From Nevskia ramosa DSM 11499 (GTDB taxonomy: Bacteria > Pseudomonadota > Gammaproteobacteria > Nevskiales > Nevskiaceae): a DNA stretch of 64,000 nt. Below are positions 1 to 8,604 of this stretch, piece after piece. Positions within the stretch are counted from its first letter, which is position 1, and each line of letters opens with the position of its first letter. Under the pieces are notes generated by a model, which saw only the letters and a program-made list of their open reading frames with translations, searched no databases and had not been told where the DNA came from. Where the stretch lies: contig NZ_ATVI01000006.1 in assembly GCF_000420645.1 (NCBI RefSeq), forward strand, positions 620,001 through 684,000. The letters are read 5' to 3'. The position numbers and the translations under genes are program-made.

Positions 1-566
1 CCAAGGCCTATGTCGCCTGGCTGGCGCAGCGCAGCGGCCGCCCGTATCGCCTGCCGACCGAGGCCGAATGGGAGTACGCGGCGCGAGCCGGCAGCGAGGC
101 GCACTACACCTGGGCGCTGTCGCAGATGGAAGCGGTGACTTGCATGCACGCCAACGCTCTCGATCTTTCGGCCGCCGCTCGGCATCCCGAGCTGACCTGG
201 TCTATTCCCTGCGATGACGGCTTCCCCGAGACCGCACCTGTCGGCAGCTTTCCGCCGAACCGCTGGGGCGTGCACGACATGATCGGCAATGTCTGGGAGT
301 GGGTCGAGGATTGCTGGCATCCGGACTACACCGGCGCGCCCACCGATGGCCGCGCCTGGCTGGACAGCGGCGAAGGCGCGAACTGCAAGAAGCGGGTCAA
401 CCGCGGCGGCGGCTGGGGCAACGGTGCTTCGGCGCTGCGCCTGTCCAGCCGCGACGCCGATCCTGCCGGCAATCACAGCAGCGGCCTCGGCTTCCGGGTG
501 GCAGTGAGCGTTGCCGCACCACCGCCGGCCGCGGCGCCAGCCCCAGCTCCGGTGCCGGCACCATGA
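1..566 (+). CDS. FGE-sulfatase (SUMF1/EgtB-type) domain protein, 5' end outside window
   Basis: The reading frame is open from base 3, so only the C-terminal part (about 187 residues) is present. It shows the family hallmarks RLPTEAEWEYAARAG, GNVWEWVEDCW and a final RGGGWGNG...GFRVA block, which are typical of formylglycine-generating-enzyme-like domains. The cysteine pair that activates oxygen in true sulfatase-modifying enzymes is not seen in the last block (NRGGGWGNGASALRLSSR), so I would not call it a sulfatase activator. It may be one of the many non-catalytic or differently reacting relatives. The tail is Pro/Ala rich. Its TGA overlaps the ATG of the next gene, which suggests translational coupling. 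Confidence 0.75.
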   Translation, partial: KAYVAWLAQRSGRPYRLPTEAEWEYAARAGSEAHYTWALSQMEAVTCMHANALDLSAAARHPELTWSIPCDDGFPETAPVGSFPPNRWGVHDMIGNVWEWVEDCWHPDYTGAPTDGRAWLDSGEGANCKKRVNRGGGWGNGASALRLSSRDADPAGNHSSGLGFRVAVSVAAPPPAAAPAPAPVPAP

Positions 567-1585
567 ACGCCAGCCGCCATCTCGCCGTCGTACTGCTGTT
601 GGCGCCGCTGGCGCTGTCGGCCTCACCACCCGGACCGCTGGTGCTGGAACGGCCGTTCGAATTCCAGTTGGTGCTGAACGGCACCCAGAGCTGGAAAAGC
701 GGCGTGCAGGCCACCGAAGCCACGACCAAACAGACCTACACGGTCAGCACCCGGCTGCGCTCGAACGGCTTTCTGTACAGCGACAACCTGCTCGATACCG
801 ACAACGCGGCGCGGATGGAAATCAAGCCGATGTACTACGCGCGCCAGGGCCTGGAGCGCCTGCGGGCCAGCAACGGCGGCAAGCTGCCGACCACGCCGGA
901 CGACGCCAACACGATCTTCGAGCGCTATCGCCAGAAGGGCAATCACTGCCGGGACAACCTGGAGTGCAACCAGCAGGCGGCCGAACAGATCGCCGCGATC
1001 AACGCCATGCAGGACAACAGCCGCGAAGATCTGGAAGCCTTCCTGAACTCGCACGGCAGCGGCCCGGAAGCGCGCTTCCTGTACTTCTTCGGCTACGCCG
1101 GCTGCCCGGTGAAGCTCAGCATCCAGTACGCGCTGGAAATCACCGGCACCCGCGCCTATGACAAGAAAAAGGAGAAACCGCTGCCGTTCAAGCTGATCCG
1201 CACGGCGGATTCGCCCGGCAACGAGGAAGATCAGAAAACGCTGTGCGAGAAGTACGTAGCCACCGTCGACGTCAAGACCGGCACCATCTTCGTCGAGAAC
1301 CTGTTCGTCCCGGCGCCGCCCGGAACCAGCAAGCGGACGATCAACACCTCGACCGAAACCGTCGACGAAAAGATCGGCCTGCCGCCGCCGTTCGAAGCGC
1401 TGAACTGGACCAGCGCCAAGATGCGTCAGACCACCGAAAGCGGCGAAGAAAAGGTGAGCCTGCCGCTGACCGCCGCGCTCGATGGCGACAACAGCGTGCA
1501 GGGCACCTTCACCGGCAAGCTCGATATCTCGTTCCGCTGGAGCTTCAAGCCGCCGGCCGGCAAGGCCGTCCCCGCCAAACCCTGA
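563..1585 (+). CDS. hypothetical secreted protein
   Basis: A 340-residue protein starting at an ATG that overlaps the previous stop (ATGA). Residues 1-20 form a signal peptide (basic start, VVLLLAPLALSAS), so the product is probably periplasmic. The rest is hydrophilic and beta-prone, with cysteines around the middle (NHCRDNLECN, YAGCPVKL) that could form disulfides, and a C-terminal stretch that reads like a beta-sandwich. I do not recognise a family. The overlap with the FGE-like gene implies a shared job, such as an envelope complex, but nothing in the sequence names it. Confidence 0.7.
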   Translation: MNASRHLAVVLLLAPLALSASPPGPLVLERPFEFQLVLNGTQSWKSGVQATEATTKQTYTVSTRLRSNGFLYSDNLLDTDNAARMEIKPMYYARQGLERLRASNGGKLPTTPDDANTIFERYRQKGNHCRDNLECNQQAAEQIAAINAMQDNSREDLEAFLNSHGSGPEARFLYFFGYAGCPVKLSIQYALEITGTRAYDKKKEKPLPFKLIRTADSPGNEEDQKTLCEKYVATVDVKTGTIFVENLFVPAPPGTSKRTINTSTETVDEKIGLPPPFEALNWTSAKMRQTTESGEEKVSLPLTAALDGDNSVQGTFTGKLDISFRWSFKPPAGKAVPAKP

Positions 1586-1594
1586 AGTCTGGCC

Positions 1595-2335
1595 TCAACC
1601 GCTTTTCGCGAACACCCTCTTCAAAAGCTCGGTACTGCGCGCCGCAGGGTTTTCGCGGATAGCCTTTTCCTCGTCGGCCACTCTCAGGAACAGGCTGTTC
1701 AAGGCGCGATCGGTGACCCAGCTATCGAAGTCCGGCGCGCCCAGCGTGGTCGCCAAGGGACCGGCACTGGCCAGCACCGCCTTGTACTGCTGGGCGAGCC
1801 CGGCCTTGGCAGTGATGCCGGCGACGATCGGCCGGAACTTCGCCTGCAGGCTGGTGCTGGTGGCCTGACGGAAGAAGCTCGTCGCTGCATCCGGCGGGCC
1901 ATCGAGAATCGCCCGCACGTCCTTCAGGCTCAATTGCCGGATGGCACCGGAAAACACTTCGGCGGCGACCGGTACCGCCGCTTCCGCCGCGCGGTTCATC
2001 GACAGATGCAGCTCGTCCAGCCGTGGCCCGGCGCCGAAACTGCGCAGCAGTGGATCGGCCTTGGTCAGCGCCTTCGGCAGCGGGATGCGGAAGCGCGTGT
2101 TCTGCCAGAAGCCGTCGCTGCGGCCGAGCTGGGTGATCGCGTTGTTCGCGCCCTGGGCCAGCACCTCCTTCAAGGCAGCGCCGATGTCGCCATCGCTGAC
2201 GCCGGCATTGGCGCGGCGGGTGGCGTCGTAGGCTTTCTGCGCGAAATCGCCGAATGGCCCTGCGCTCGAGGGCGCGGCCGTTGCCAGCATGGCGGCGAGA
2301 GCGATCAGCAGCGGACGAGTGGATGGCGAGTACAT
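1595..2335 (-). CDS. DUF4197 domain-containing secreted protein
   Basis: A 246-residue protein with an N-terminal signal peptide (LLIALAAMLATAAPSSAG) followed by the pattern usual for DUF4197: GDIGAALKEVLAQGANNAITQLG near the start, a central ADPLLRSFGAG segment, and a C-terminal DRALNSLFLRVADEEKAIRENP helix. The ATG at 2335 is preceded by GGAG at suitable spacing. Upstream in-frame codons would only add an arginine-rich stretch in front of the signal peptide, so I reject the longer start. The function of DUF4197 is unknown. It is convergent with the previous gene, with a 9-bp gap. Confidence 0.8.
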   Translation of the reverse strand: MYSPSTRPLLIALAAMLATAAPSSAGPFGDFAQKAYDATRRANAGVSDGDIGAALKEVLAQGANNAITQLGRSDGFWQNTRFRIPLPKALTKADPLLRSFGAGPRLDELHLSMNRAAEAAVPVAAEVFSGAIRQLSLKDVRAILDGPPDAATSFFRQATSTSLQAKFRPIVAGITAKAGLAQQYKAVLASAGPLATTLGAPDFDSWVTDRALNSLFLRVADEEKAIRENPAARSTELLKRVFAKSG

Positions 2336-2501
2336 CGGATGACTCCGGGAGCGGGGAACAGCGGACGGCGCGAGCCTAGACGATCGCCCGAGACAACGCG
2401 TGTACCGGCGTCGAAGCGACCGCCCGACCGTCAATCCGGCACGATTTTCGCGAAGGCGCATGCGCTTTCATGGGGACCTGCGTACAATTCGCGATCTTTT
2501 T

Positions 2502-2554
2502 CTTGCTGCGCCGCAGCAAGTAGCTGCAACAGCCCCCAGCAGTCAATTGGGGGC
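2502..2554 (+). promoter_or_regulatory. two successive hairpins in the typA leader
   Basis: CTTGCTGC (2502-2509) and GCAGCAAG (2513-2520) form a perfect 8-bp stem with a 3-nt loop. GCCCCCA (2532-2538) and TGGGGGC (2548-2554) form a 7-bp stem with a 9-nt loop. Both lie just upstream of the GTG of typA at 2576. Neither is followed by a T-run on either strand, so they do not look like ordinary intrinsic terminators. They could be leader structures of the typA mRNA. Confidence 0.45.
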
Positions 2555-2575
2555 GTTAATTCGGAAAGCCTGCCT

Positions 2576-4423
2576 GTGAGCCTCGAGAATCTCCGCAACA
2601 TCGCCATCATCGCCCACGTCGATCATGGCAAGACCACCCTCGTCGACAAGCTTCTGCGCCAGTCGCAGACCTTGGACGCCCGTGAAAACCTCGGCGAGCG
2701 AGTCATGGACTCGAACGATCTCGAACGCGAGCGTGGCATCACCATCCTGTCGAAGAACACGGCGATCCGCTGGCTCGACAAGCGCACCAACATCGAATAC
2801 CGCATCAACATCGTCGACACCCCCGGGCATGCCGACTTCGGCGGCGAAGTGGAGCGCGTGTTGTCGATGGTCGACTGCGTCTGCCTGCTCGTCGACGCCG
2901 CTGACGGCCCGATGCCGCAGACCCGCTTCGTGACCCAGAAAGCCTTCGGCATGGGTCTGAACCCGATCGTCGTGGTCAACAAGATCGACCGTCCGGGTGC
3001 CCGCGCCCATTGGGTGATCGACCAGATCTTCGACCTGTTCGACCGTCTCGGCGCCACCGACAAGCAGCTCGATTTCCCGATCGTCTACGCATCGGCCCTG
3101 CACGGTTACGCCGGCGACAACCCGGACATCCGCGAAGGCGACATGGACCCGATGTTCCAGACCATCGTCGACCAGGTGTCGCCGCCGAAGGTCAACTCGG
3201 AAGGTCCGTTCCAGATGCAGGTGACCTCGCTCGCGTACTCCTCGTACGTCGGCGTCATCGGCACCGGCCGCATTACCCGCGGCAAGGTCAAGCCGAACCA
3301 GCAGGTGTCGATCGTCGGCCGTGACGGCGCCGTGCGTACCGGCAAGGTGCTGCAGGTGCTCGGCTTCATGGGCCTCGACAAGATCGAAGTGCCGGAAGCG
3401 GAAGCGGGCGACATCGTCGCCATCACCGGCATTGCCGATCTCGGCATTTCCGAGACCATCTGCGACTTGAAGAACCCGGAACAGATGGCCACCTTGCTGG
3501 TCGACGAACCGACCATGAGCATGATGTTCGAGGTCAACAAGTCGCCGTTCGCGGGCAAGGAAGGCAAGTTCGTCACCTCGCGCCAGATCGGCGATCGTCT
3601 GCAACGCGAGCTGAAGACCAACGTTGCGCTGCGCGTCGAACAGGGCTCCGCCGGTGACCAGTTCAAGGTCTCGGGCCGCGGCCTGTTGCACCTCGGCATC
3701 CTGCTGGAAACCATGCGCCGCGAAGGCTACGAAATCGCCGTCGCCCGTCCGCAGGTCATCCTCAAGGAAGTCGACGGCGTGATCTGCGAGCCGTACGAAA
3801 CGCTGGTGGCCGACGTCGAAGAAGCCAACCAGGGCGGCGCCATTCAGGGCCTCGCCGAACGTGGCGGCAAGATGACCAACATGGTTCCGGACGGCAAGGG
3901 TCGTGTTCGTCTCGAGTACACGATTCCGTCGCGTGGCCTGATCGGCTTCCAGACCGAATTCATGTCGATGACCTCGGGCACCGGCCTGCTGTTCCACAAC
4001 TTCGACCACTTCGGGCCGCAGTCGGACAACGGCGATATCGGCCAGCGTCGCAACGGCGTGCTGATCTCCAACGAAATGGGCAAGACCGCGCCGTACGCGC
4101 TGTTCAATCTGCAGGAACGCGGCCGCATGATGGTCGACTCGGCCGTCGACGTGTACGAGGGCCAGATCGTCGGCATTCACTCGCGTGACAACGATCTCGT
4201 GGTCAACGTGCTGAAGGGCAAGAAGCTCACCAACATGCGCGCCTCGGGCTCGGATGAGAACGTGCTGCTGACGCCGCCGGTGAAGCATTCGCTGGAACAG
4301 GCGCTGGAGTTCATCAACGAGGACGAACTTGTCGAACTGACGCCGAACTCGATCCGCATCCGCAAGAAGTTCCTCAAGGAACACGAGCGCAAGCGCGGCC
4401 GCAGCGAGTCGGCTGTCGCCTGA
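2576..4423 (+). CDS. typA: translational GTPase TypA/BipA
   Basis: A 615-residue ribosome-associated GTPase of the EF-G-like family, with length close to the usual ~607. G1 is AHVDHGKTT near residue 16, followed by RERGIT (switch I), [11 protein letters not shown] (G3) and NKIDRPGA (G4). The C-terminal half carries BipA-specific segments such as [33 protein letters not shown] and IRIRKKFL. BipA helps 50S maturation and growth at low temperature and under stress. The start is taken as GTG 2576 ([18 protein letters not shown]). The Shine-Dalgarno is weak (GGAAA). The frame stays open far upstream, but that stretch is non-homologous leader. A strong terminator follows. Confidence 0.95.
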   Translation: MSLENLRNIAIIAHVDHGKTTLVDKLLRQSQTLDARENLGERVMDSNDLERERGITILSKNTAIRWLDKRTNIEYRINIVDTPGHADFGGEVERVLSMVDCVCLLVDAADGPMPQTRFVTQKAFGMGLNPIVVVNKIDRPGARAHWVIDQIFDLFDRLGATDKQLDFPIVYASALHGYAGDNPDIREGDMDPMFQTIVDQVSPPKVNSEGPFQMQVTSLAYSSYVGVIGTGRITRGKVKPNQQVSIVGRDGAVRTGKVLQVLGFMGLDKIEVPEAEAGDIVAITGIADLGISETICDLKNPEQMATLLVDEPTMSMMFEVNKSPFAGKEGKFVTSRQIGDRLQRELKTNVALRVEQGSAGDQFKVSGRGLLHLGILLETMRREGYEIAVARPQVILKEVDGVICEPYETLVADVEEANQGGAIQGLAERGGKMTNMVPDGKGRVRLEYTIPSRGLIGFQTEFMSMTSGTGLLFHNFDHFGPQSDNGDIGQRRNGVLISNEMGKTAPYALFNLQERGRMMVDSAVDVYEGQIVGIHSRDNDLVVNVLKGKKLTNMRASGSDENVLLTPPVKHSLEQALEFINEDELVELTPNSIRIRKKFLKEHERKRGRSESAVA

Positions 4424-4453
4424 TCGGCGCGCTGAAACGCTGAGTAGCAAACC

Positions 4454-4483
4454 GAACGCCGACGAAAGTCGGCGTTCTTGTTT
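4454..4483 (+). terminator. intrinsic terminator of typA
   Basis: A perfect 10-bp stem, GAACGCCGAC (4454-4463) and GTCGGCGTTC (4468-4477), closed by a GAAA tetraloop and followed by TTGTTT. Confidence 0.85.
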
Positions 4484-4638
4484 CCGGCACCAGAAAGCCG
4501 ATTGGAAGCCGGGAACTTGCCGGACAGATTGCCGTCCGAACCCGGTGTACGCTGGCGTGCCGGTGCTTCATCGAGAACGCGATGACGCCGATCAACAGCA
4601 TTCGAAATCGACCGTTCGCCACTCTTGGAGGAGTTGCC

Positions 4639-5175
4639 GTGCTGAAAGCCTGGACCCCGCTGTTCGTTGCCTGCGCGCTGCTGCCCGGCGCTGTGCTGGC
4701 TCATGGCCCGTCACGGCTGAAGGTCGTCGAATCGGTGGAGATTGCCGCGCCGGTCGACAAGGTCTGGGCCCGTCTGTCGAAGTTCGACGATGCCTCGTGG
4801 ATTCCGGCCGTCGCCAAGACCGACGCCAAGGGCGGCAACGAAGTCGGCGCCACCCGCACCGTGACCCTGAAAGCCGAAGGCAGCCCGACCATCGAGGAAG
4901 AACTGGTCAAGTACAACGCCGAAGGCAAGTCGCTGAGCTACAAGATCACCAAGGTCGATCCCAAGGTGCTGCCGGTCAACAACTACGCATCGACGATCAC
5001 CGTCAGCGGCGATGCCACCAAGAGCACCGTCGAATGGAAAGCCGGCTTCTACCGCGGCTACCCGAACAACGATCCGCCGCCGGAACTGAACGACGACGCC
5101 TCGCAGGCGGCCGTCACCAAGCTGTATGAAACCACGCTGGCCGAGCTGAAGAAGTCGCTGGAAGGCGGCAAGTAA
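4639..5175 (+). CDS. MxaD-like periplasmic SRPBCC (START-fold) protein
   Basis: I choose GTG 4639 because GGAGGAG lies 5 bases upstream and it yields a clean signal peptide (LKAWTPLFVACALLPGAVLA). An ATG at 4582 would add a non-hydrophobic extension. The mature protein has the SRPBCC pattern: VESVEIAAPVDKVWARLSKFD at the start, then GATRTVTL, and a long C-terminal helix (VTKLYETTLAELKKSLE). The arrangement and the secretion signal resemble MxaD, a periplasmic protein of methanol-dehydrogenase clusters. The next gene is a YVTN beta-propeller, another protein type often found with PQQ-dependent alcohol oxidation. No quinoprotein dehydrogenase gene is in this window, so the role is inferred. Confidence 0.75.
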   Translation: MLKAWTPLFVACALLPGAVLAHGPSRLKVVESVEIAAPVDKVWARLSKFDDASWIPAVAKTDAKGGNEVGATRTVTLKAEGSPTIEEELVKYNAEGKSLSYKITKVDPKVLPVNNYASTITVSGDATKSTVEWKAGFYRGYPNNDPPPELNDDASQAAVTKLYETTLAELKKSLEGGK

Positions 5176-5200
5176 TCCAGCGAGCTGACATGGGCCGCTG

Positions 5201-6169
5201 ATGTTCGAAGGCCGCCAACGGACGCCGCGACGAGCCAGGCTGCTCGTCGCGGCGTTGCTGTTTTCGGGCTCGGTGAAAGCGCATGAGCTGGCCTTCGTGC
5301 CGGCCCAGGTGGCCAACCGGGTCAGCGTCATCGACCTGACGACGATGCAGCGGCTCGCCGATATTCCGGTCGACGGCAAGCCGGCCGGCGTCGCGGTGGC
5401 CCAGCAGGCCGGCCGCGCCTACGTCAGCAGCCCGGAAGGCAAGTTCGTCACCATCATCGATACCGCGAGCCGCGCAGTGGTTGGCCGCATCGACGTCGGC
5501 GGCGGCCCGCTCGGCATCGTCGTTCCGCCTTCCGGTGCGCCGGTCTATGTCGCCGACTGGTACCAGCACCGCGTCTACGCGATCGATCCGATCCGCCGCG
5601 TCGTCACCGGCTTTGTCCAGGTCGGCCAGTCGCCGTCCGGCCTGGCGGTCAGCCGCGATGGCCGGACCTTGCTCAGTGCCGATCGCGATGACGATCAGGT
5701 ATCGATCATCGACACCGCCAGCTTCACCGTGCGCGCGACGATCAAGGTCGGCGCCCGGCCGTTCGGCGTTACCTTGTCTGCCGACGGCAGCCGCGCCTAC
5801 AGCGCCAACGTCGGCAGCAATGACGTGACGGTGATCGACGTGCCGAATGCCAAGGCGATCGCCACCGTCGCGGTCGGCGAACGTCCTTACGCCGTGGCGC
5901 TCGCCAACGGCCGTGCCTTCGTCAGCAACCAGTACGCGGCCACGGTCAGCGTGTTCGACACCGGCAGCTTCGCCAGGCTTGCGACCATCGAGGTCGGCGA
6001 CTACCCCGAAGGCATCGAAGCCTCGGCCGATGGCCGCAGCGTCCAGGTCGTCAACTGGGAATCGAACAGCGTGCAGCGCATCGATACGGTGACGCTGAAG
6101 ATCACCGCGAGCGTCGAGACAGCCGATGGCCCGCGCGGTTTCGGCAACTTCATCTGGGCGGCGCCCTGA
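5201..6169 (+). CDS. YVTN-family beta-propeller repeat protein, exported
   Basis: A 322-residue protein with a basic N-terminus and hydrophobic export segment (LLVAALLFSGSVKA). It then has about seven repeats of roughly 42 residues with the signature VSVIDL/VTVIDV, VGxxPxGVAVS and RAYVS/VYVADW, as in YVTN beta-propellers. It resembles the PQQ-dependent-catabolism-associated beta-propeller proteins. It follows the MxaD-like gene by 25 bp and is probably co-transcribed with it. A scaffold or binding role in the periplasm is likely, with no enzymatic motif visible. Its stop codon sits in an inverted repeat shared with the convergent hydrolase gene. Confidence 0.8.
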   Translation: MFEGRQRTPRRARLLVAALLFSGSVKAHELAFVPAQVANRVSVIDLTTMQRLADIPVDGKPAGVAVAQQAGRAYVSSPEGKFVTIIDTASRAVVGRIDVGGGPLGIVVPPSGAPVYVADWYQHRVYAIDPIRRVVTGFVQVGQSPSGLAVSRDGRTLLSADRDDDQVSIIDTASFTVRATIKVGARPFGVTLSADGSRAYSANVGSNDVTVIDVPNAKAIATVAVGERPYAVALANGRAFVSNQYAATVSVFDTGSFARLATIEVGDYPEGIEASADGRSVQVVNWESNSVQRIDTVTLKITASVETADGPRGFGNFIWAAP

Positions 6170-6187
6170 GCAGCTGACCGCTCAGGG
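6164..6187. terminator. inverted repeat containing both convergent stop codons
   Basis: CCCTGAGC (6164-6171) pairs with GCTCAGGG (6180-6187) across an 8-nt loop. The TGA of the beta-propeller gene and the TGA (TCA on the + strand) of the minus-strand hydrolase gene each lie in one arm. There is no T-run, so termination efficiency is uncertain. Confidence 0.45.
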
Positions 6188-7195
6188 ATAAGGCTGCACC
6201 ACCTGCTCGATCGCGCCGAAGATCGAGACACCGTCGTCGTCGAGCATCTCGATGCGGATGGCGTCGCCGTGCTGCAGGTACGGCGTCGTCGCCTGACCTG
6301 TGAGCAGGGTTTCGACGGTGCGCTGTTCGACCAGACAGGCGTAGCCCACGCCGCCCTCGGCGACCGGTTTGCCGGGTCCGCCGTCTTCGCCCTTGTTCGA
6401 GACCGTGCCGCTGCCGATGATCGAGCCGGCCACCAGCGGGCGGGTCTTGGCGACGTGGCTGATCAGCTGCGGGAAGCCGAACACCATGTCCTGTCCGGCA
6501 TTCGGCGCGCCGAGCTTCTGGCCGTTGACGGCGGTCAGCAGCCGGCGATGCAGGCGCTCGCCATCCCAGGCGGCACCGAGTTCGTCGGGCGTCACCGCGC
6601 AGGGGCTGAAGCTGCTCGAGGGCTTGGACTGGAAGAAGCCGAAGTTCTTCGCCAGCTCCTCCGGGATCAGATTGCGCAGCGAGACATCGTTGGCCAGCAT
6701 CACCAGACGGATCGCGCTGGCCGCCGCTTCCGGCGAGGCGCCCATCATCACGTCGCCGGTGATCACCGCGACTTCGCCTTCGAGGTCCAGGCCCCAGTCG
6801 GCATTGGCCAGCGGGATCGCGGCGCAGGGCGCGAGGAAGCTGTCCGAGCCGCCCTGGTAGATCAGCGGATCGGTCCAGAAACTGGCCGGCAGCTCGGCGC
6901 CGCGGGCGCGACGCACCAGTTCGACATGGTTGATGTAGGCCGAACCGTCCGCCCACTGATAGGCGCGCGGCAGCGGCGACAGGCAGTCGCAGGGATCGAA
7001 GCTCAGGGTGCCGGCGATGCCGCCTTCGTTGAGCTTGTCCGACAGCAGCTGCAGATCGGGGGCAATGGCCTCCCAGTCGTCGAGCGCCTGCTGCAGGGTT
7101 CGGGTCTGCGGCACCGGTGCTGCGTGGCGCAGGTCACGGCTGACGACGACCAGCCGGCCATCACGGCTGCCATCACGCAAGGTGGCGAGTTTCAT
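6182..7195 (-). CDS. fumarylacetoacetate hydrolase (FAH) family protein
   Basis: A 337-residue FAH-fold enzyme. It shows the metal-binding stretch WGLDLEGEVAVITGD (acidic residues near 137-141) and LANDVSLRN near 169. FFQSKPSSSFSP near 188, RPLVAGSIIGSGTVSN and the C-terminal GDAIRIEML are also typical. Homogentisate dioxygenase, HPD and PhhA lie 3-7 kb away on the same strand, so the likely reaction is hydrolysis of fumarylacetoacetate to fumarate and acetoacetate at the end of tyrosine catabolism. The family is broad and other 2-oxo-diacid substrates are possible. No maleylacetoacetate isomerase gene is seen nearby. Confidence 0.85.
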   Translation of the reverse strand: MKLATLRDGSRDGRLVVVSRDLRHAAPVPQTRTLQQALDDWEAIAPDLQLLSDKLNEGGIAGTLSFDPCDCLSPLPRAYQWADGSAYINHVELVRRARGAELPASFWTDPLIYQGGSDSFLAPCAAIPLANADWGLDLEGEVAVITGDVMMGASPEAAASAIRLVMLANDVSLRNLIPEELAKNFGFFQSKPSSSFSPCAVTPDELGAAWDGERLHRRLLTAVNGQKLGAPNAGQDMVFGFPQLISHVAKTRPLVAGSIIGSGTVSNKGEDGGPGKPVAEGGVGYACLVEQRTVETLLTGQATTPYLQHGDAIRIEMLDDDGVSIFGAIEQVVQPYP

Positions 7196-7239
7196 CGGGT
7201 TTTCCGCCGTGGTCGGCGGTCCTTTGGAGGGCGATGACC

Positions 7240-8604
7240 CTATTCTAGACCGCCGCTCAACGCGGCCGGCAGGCTCAGACTTACCCTCAGGCCGCCACCC
7301 TCGGCATTGGCCGCGGACAAGCTGCCGCCATGCGCGCGGGCAATGCGTTCGACGATGGCCAGACCCAGCCCGTGGCCCTCCGCGCGCGCGGCATTGGCGC
7401 CCCGGAAGAACGGCCGGAACAGCTTGCCGAGATCGCTTTCGGGCACGCCGGGGCCGTGGTCGCGAATCTCGATCACGGTCTGCGGCGTCGGCCCATCCTC
7501 GCCGCGCAGGCTGAGCAGGATCTGGCCGCCGTCGGCACTGAACTTCACGGCGTTCGACAGCAGATTGTCGACGGCCCGTTCGAGCAGGCCGTGATTGCCG
7601 CTGACCGGCAGCGAATCCGTCACCTGCAGCGCGATGCCGATCTGCCGGGTGTCAGCCTCGATGCGGAAGGCGCTGGCCCGGGCCTGCAGCAGCGCGGCCA
7701 GATCGACCTGTTCCAGGGTCATGCCGGGCAGGTCCGCTTCCATTCGCGACAGCGCCAGCGCTTCGCCGATGATCCGGTCCAGCCGGGTGATCTCGGCCTC
7801 GGCTCGGGTGAAGTGGCTGGCGGCGGCTTCGGGCGTGCTGCGGCTGGCGAGATCGAGCAGCAGATGCAGGCGGGCCAGCGGCGAGCGCAGTTCGTGGGAA
7901 ACGTCCTGCAGCACGCCGCGTTCGTGCGCGATCAGCGCTTCGATGCGCGCGGCCATGCGATCGAAATCGGCGGCGAGGCGGCCGAGTTCATCGTCGCGCC
8001 CGCTCCACGGCGCGCCGACCCGGGTCGCCAGATCGCCGGCGGTCATGCGTCGCGTGGCGTCGGCAATCGCCGCGACCGGCCGGGCGATGCTGCGCGCCAC
8101 CCACCAGCCGAGCGCGCCGATCACCAGCATCGACAGCACCAGTTGCACCATCAGCAGATGCTCGATGCGCGGCGGTGGCGCGCGCGGGCCGCGGACGGCG
8201 ATCAGGCGCCGTTCGATGCTGTCGCTGCCGATCACCTTCTCGGCGACGATCAGCACTTCCGGCCGCGGCCGCAGCACCACCGAGTCCTCGCTCAGCAAAC
8301 GGTCGAGCGCGCGGCGCGCGATCGGCGGCGTCGGACGATGCAGCAGATTGCGATCGCCTTCGTACAGGCTGGCTTCGATGCCGTCGAGCTGCCGACGCTC
8401 GCGCCATTCATCGAGCCCCTGCACGCCCTTGCGGATGTAGACGCGGTTGGCGGCTTCGGCCATCGCCGTCCAGTCCGGCTCGCCGCGATAGGCGTTGCGC
8501 GCGAAGCGCTCGGTGACGAACACGCTGACCACCAGGGTGGCGATGTTGGCGGCGACGAACCACAACAGCAGCCGCGCGTACAGGTTCGGGGTTGGCAGTT
8601 TCAT
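7240..8604 (-). CDS. sensor histidine kinase, CpxA-like
   Basis: A 454-residue inner-membrane kinase. TM1 spans about residues 10-31, a periplasmic sensor domain of ~115 residues follows, and TM2 is at about 150-172. HAMP (IARPVAAIADATRRMTAGDL) comes next, then the H-box DVSHELRSPLARL with His237 as the phosphorylation site. N-box NLLSNAVKFSADG, G1 DHGPGVP and G2 GHGLGLAIV complete the ATPase domain. The start ATG overlaps the regulator's stop (ATGA). The divergent spy-like gene on the other side of the regulator makes an envelope-stress (Cpx/RstB-like) role the best guess. Confidence 0.9.
   Translation of the reverse strand: MKLPTPNLYARLLLWFVAANIATLVVSVFVTERFARNAYRGEPDWTAMAEAANRVYIRKGVQGLDEWRERRQLDGIEASLYEGDRNLLHRPTPPIARRALDRLLSEDSVVLRPRPEVLIVAEKVIGSDSIERRLIAVRGPRAPPPRIEHLLMVQLVLSMLVIGALGWWVARSIARPVAAIADATRRMTAGDLATRVGAPWSGRDDELGRLAADFDRMAARIEALIAHERGVLQDVSHELRSPLARLHLLLDLASRSTPEAAASHFTRAEAEITRLDRIIGEALALSRMEADLPGMTLEQVDLAALLQARASAFRIEADTRQIGIALQVTDSLPVSGNHGLLERAVDNLLSNAVKFSADGGQILLSLRGEDGPTPQTVIEIRDHGPGVPESDLGKLFRPFFRGANAARAEGHGLGLAIVERIARAHGGSLSAANAEGGGLRVSLSLPAALSGGLE

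Noticed and set aside
1934-2575. N-terminal extension of typA (about 214 extra codons open upstream)
   Set aside because: Antisense to the DUF4197 gene for most of its length, runs through the leader hairpins and has no BipA homology.
2543-4450. 635-codon open frame on the minus strand opposite typA
   Set aside because: His/Asp/Val-rich antisense shadow of the BipA gene; no ribosome site or homology.
4582-4638. ATG 4582 as start of the MxaD-like gene
   Set aside because: It would place 19 polar residues before the signal peptide; GTG 4639 has GGAGGAG at ideal spacing.
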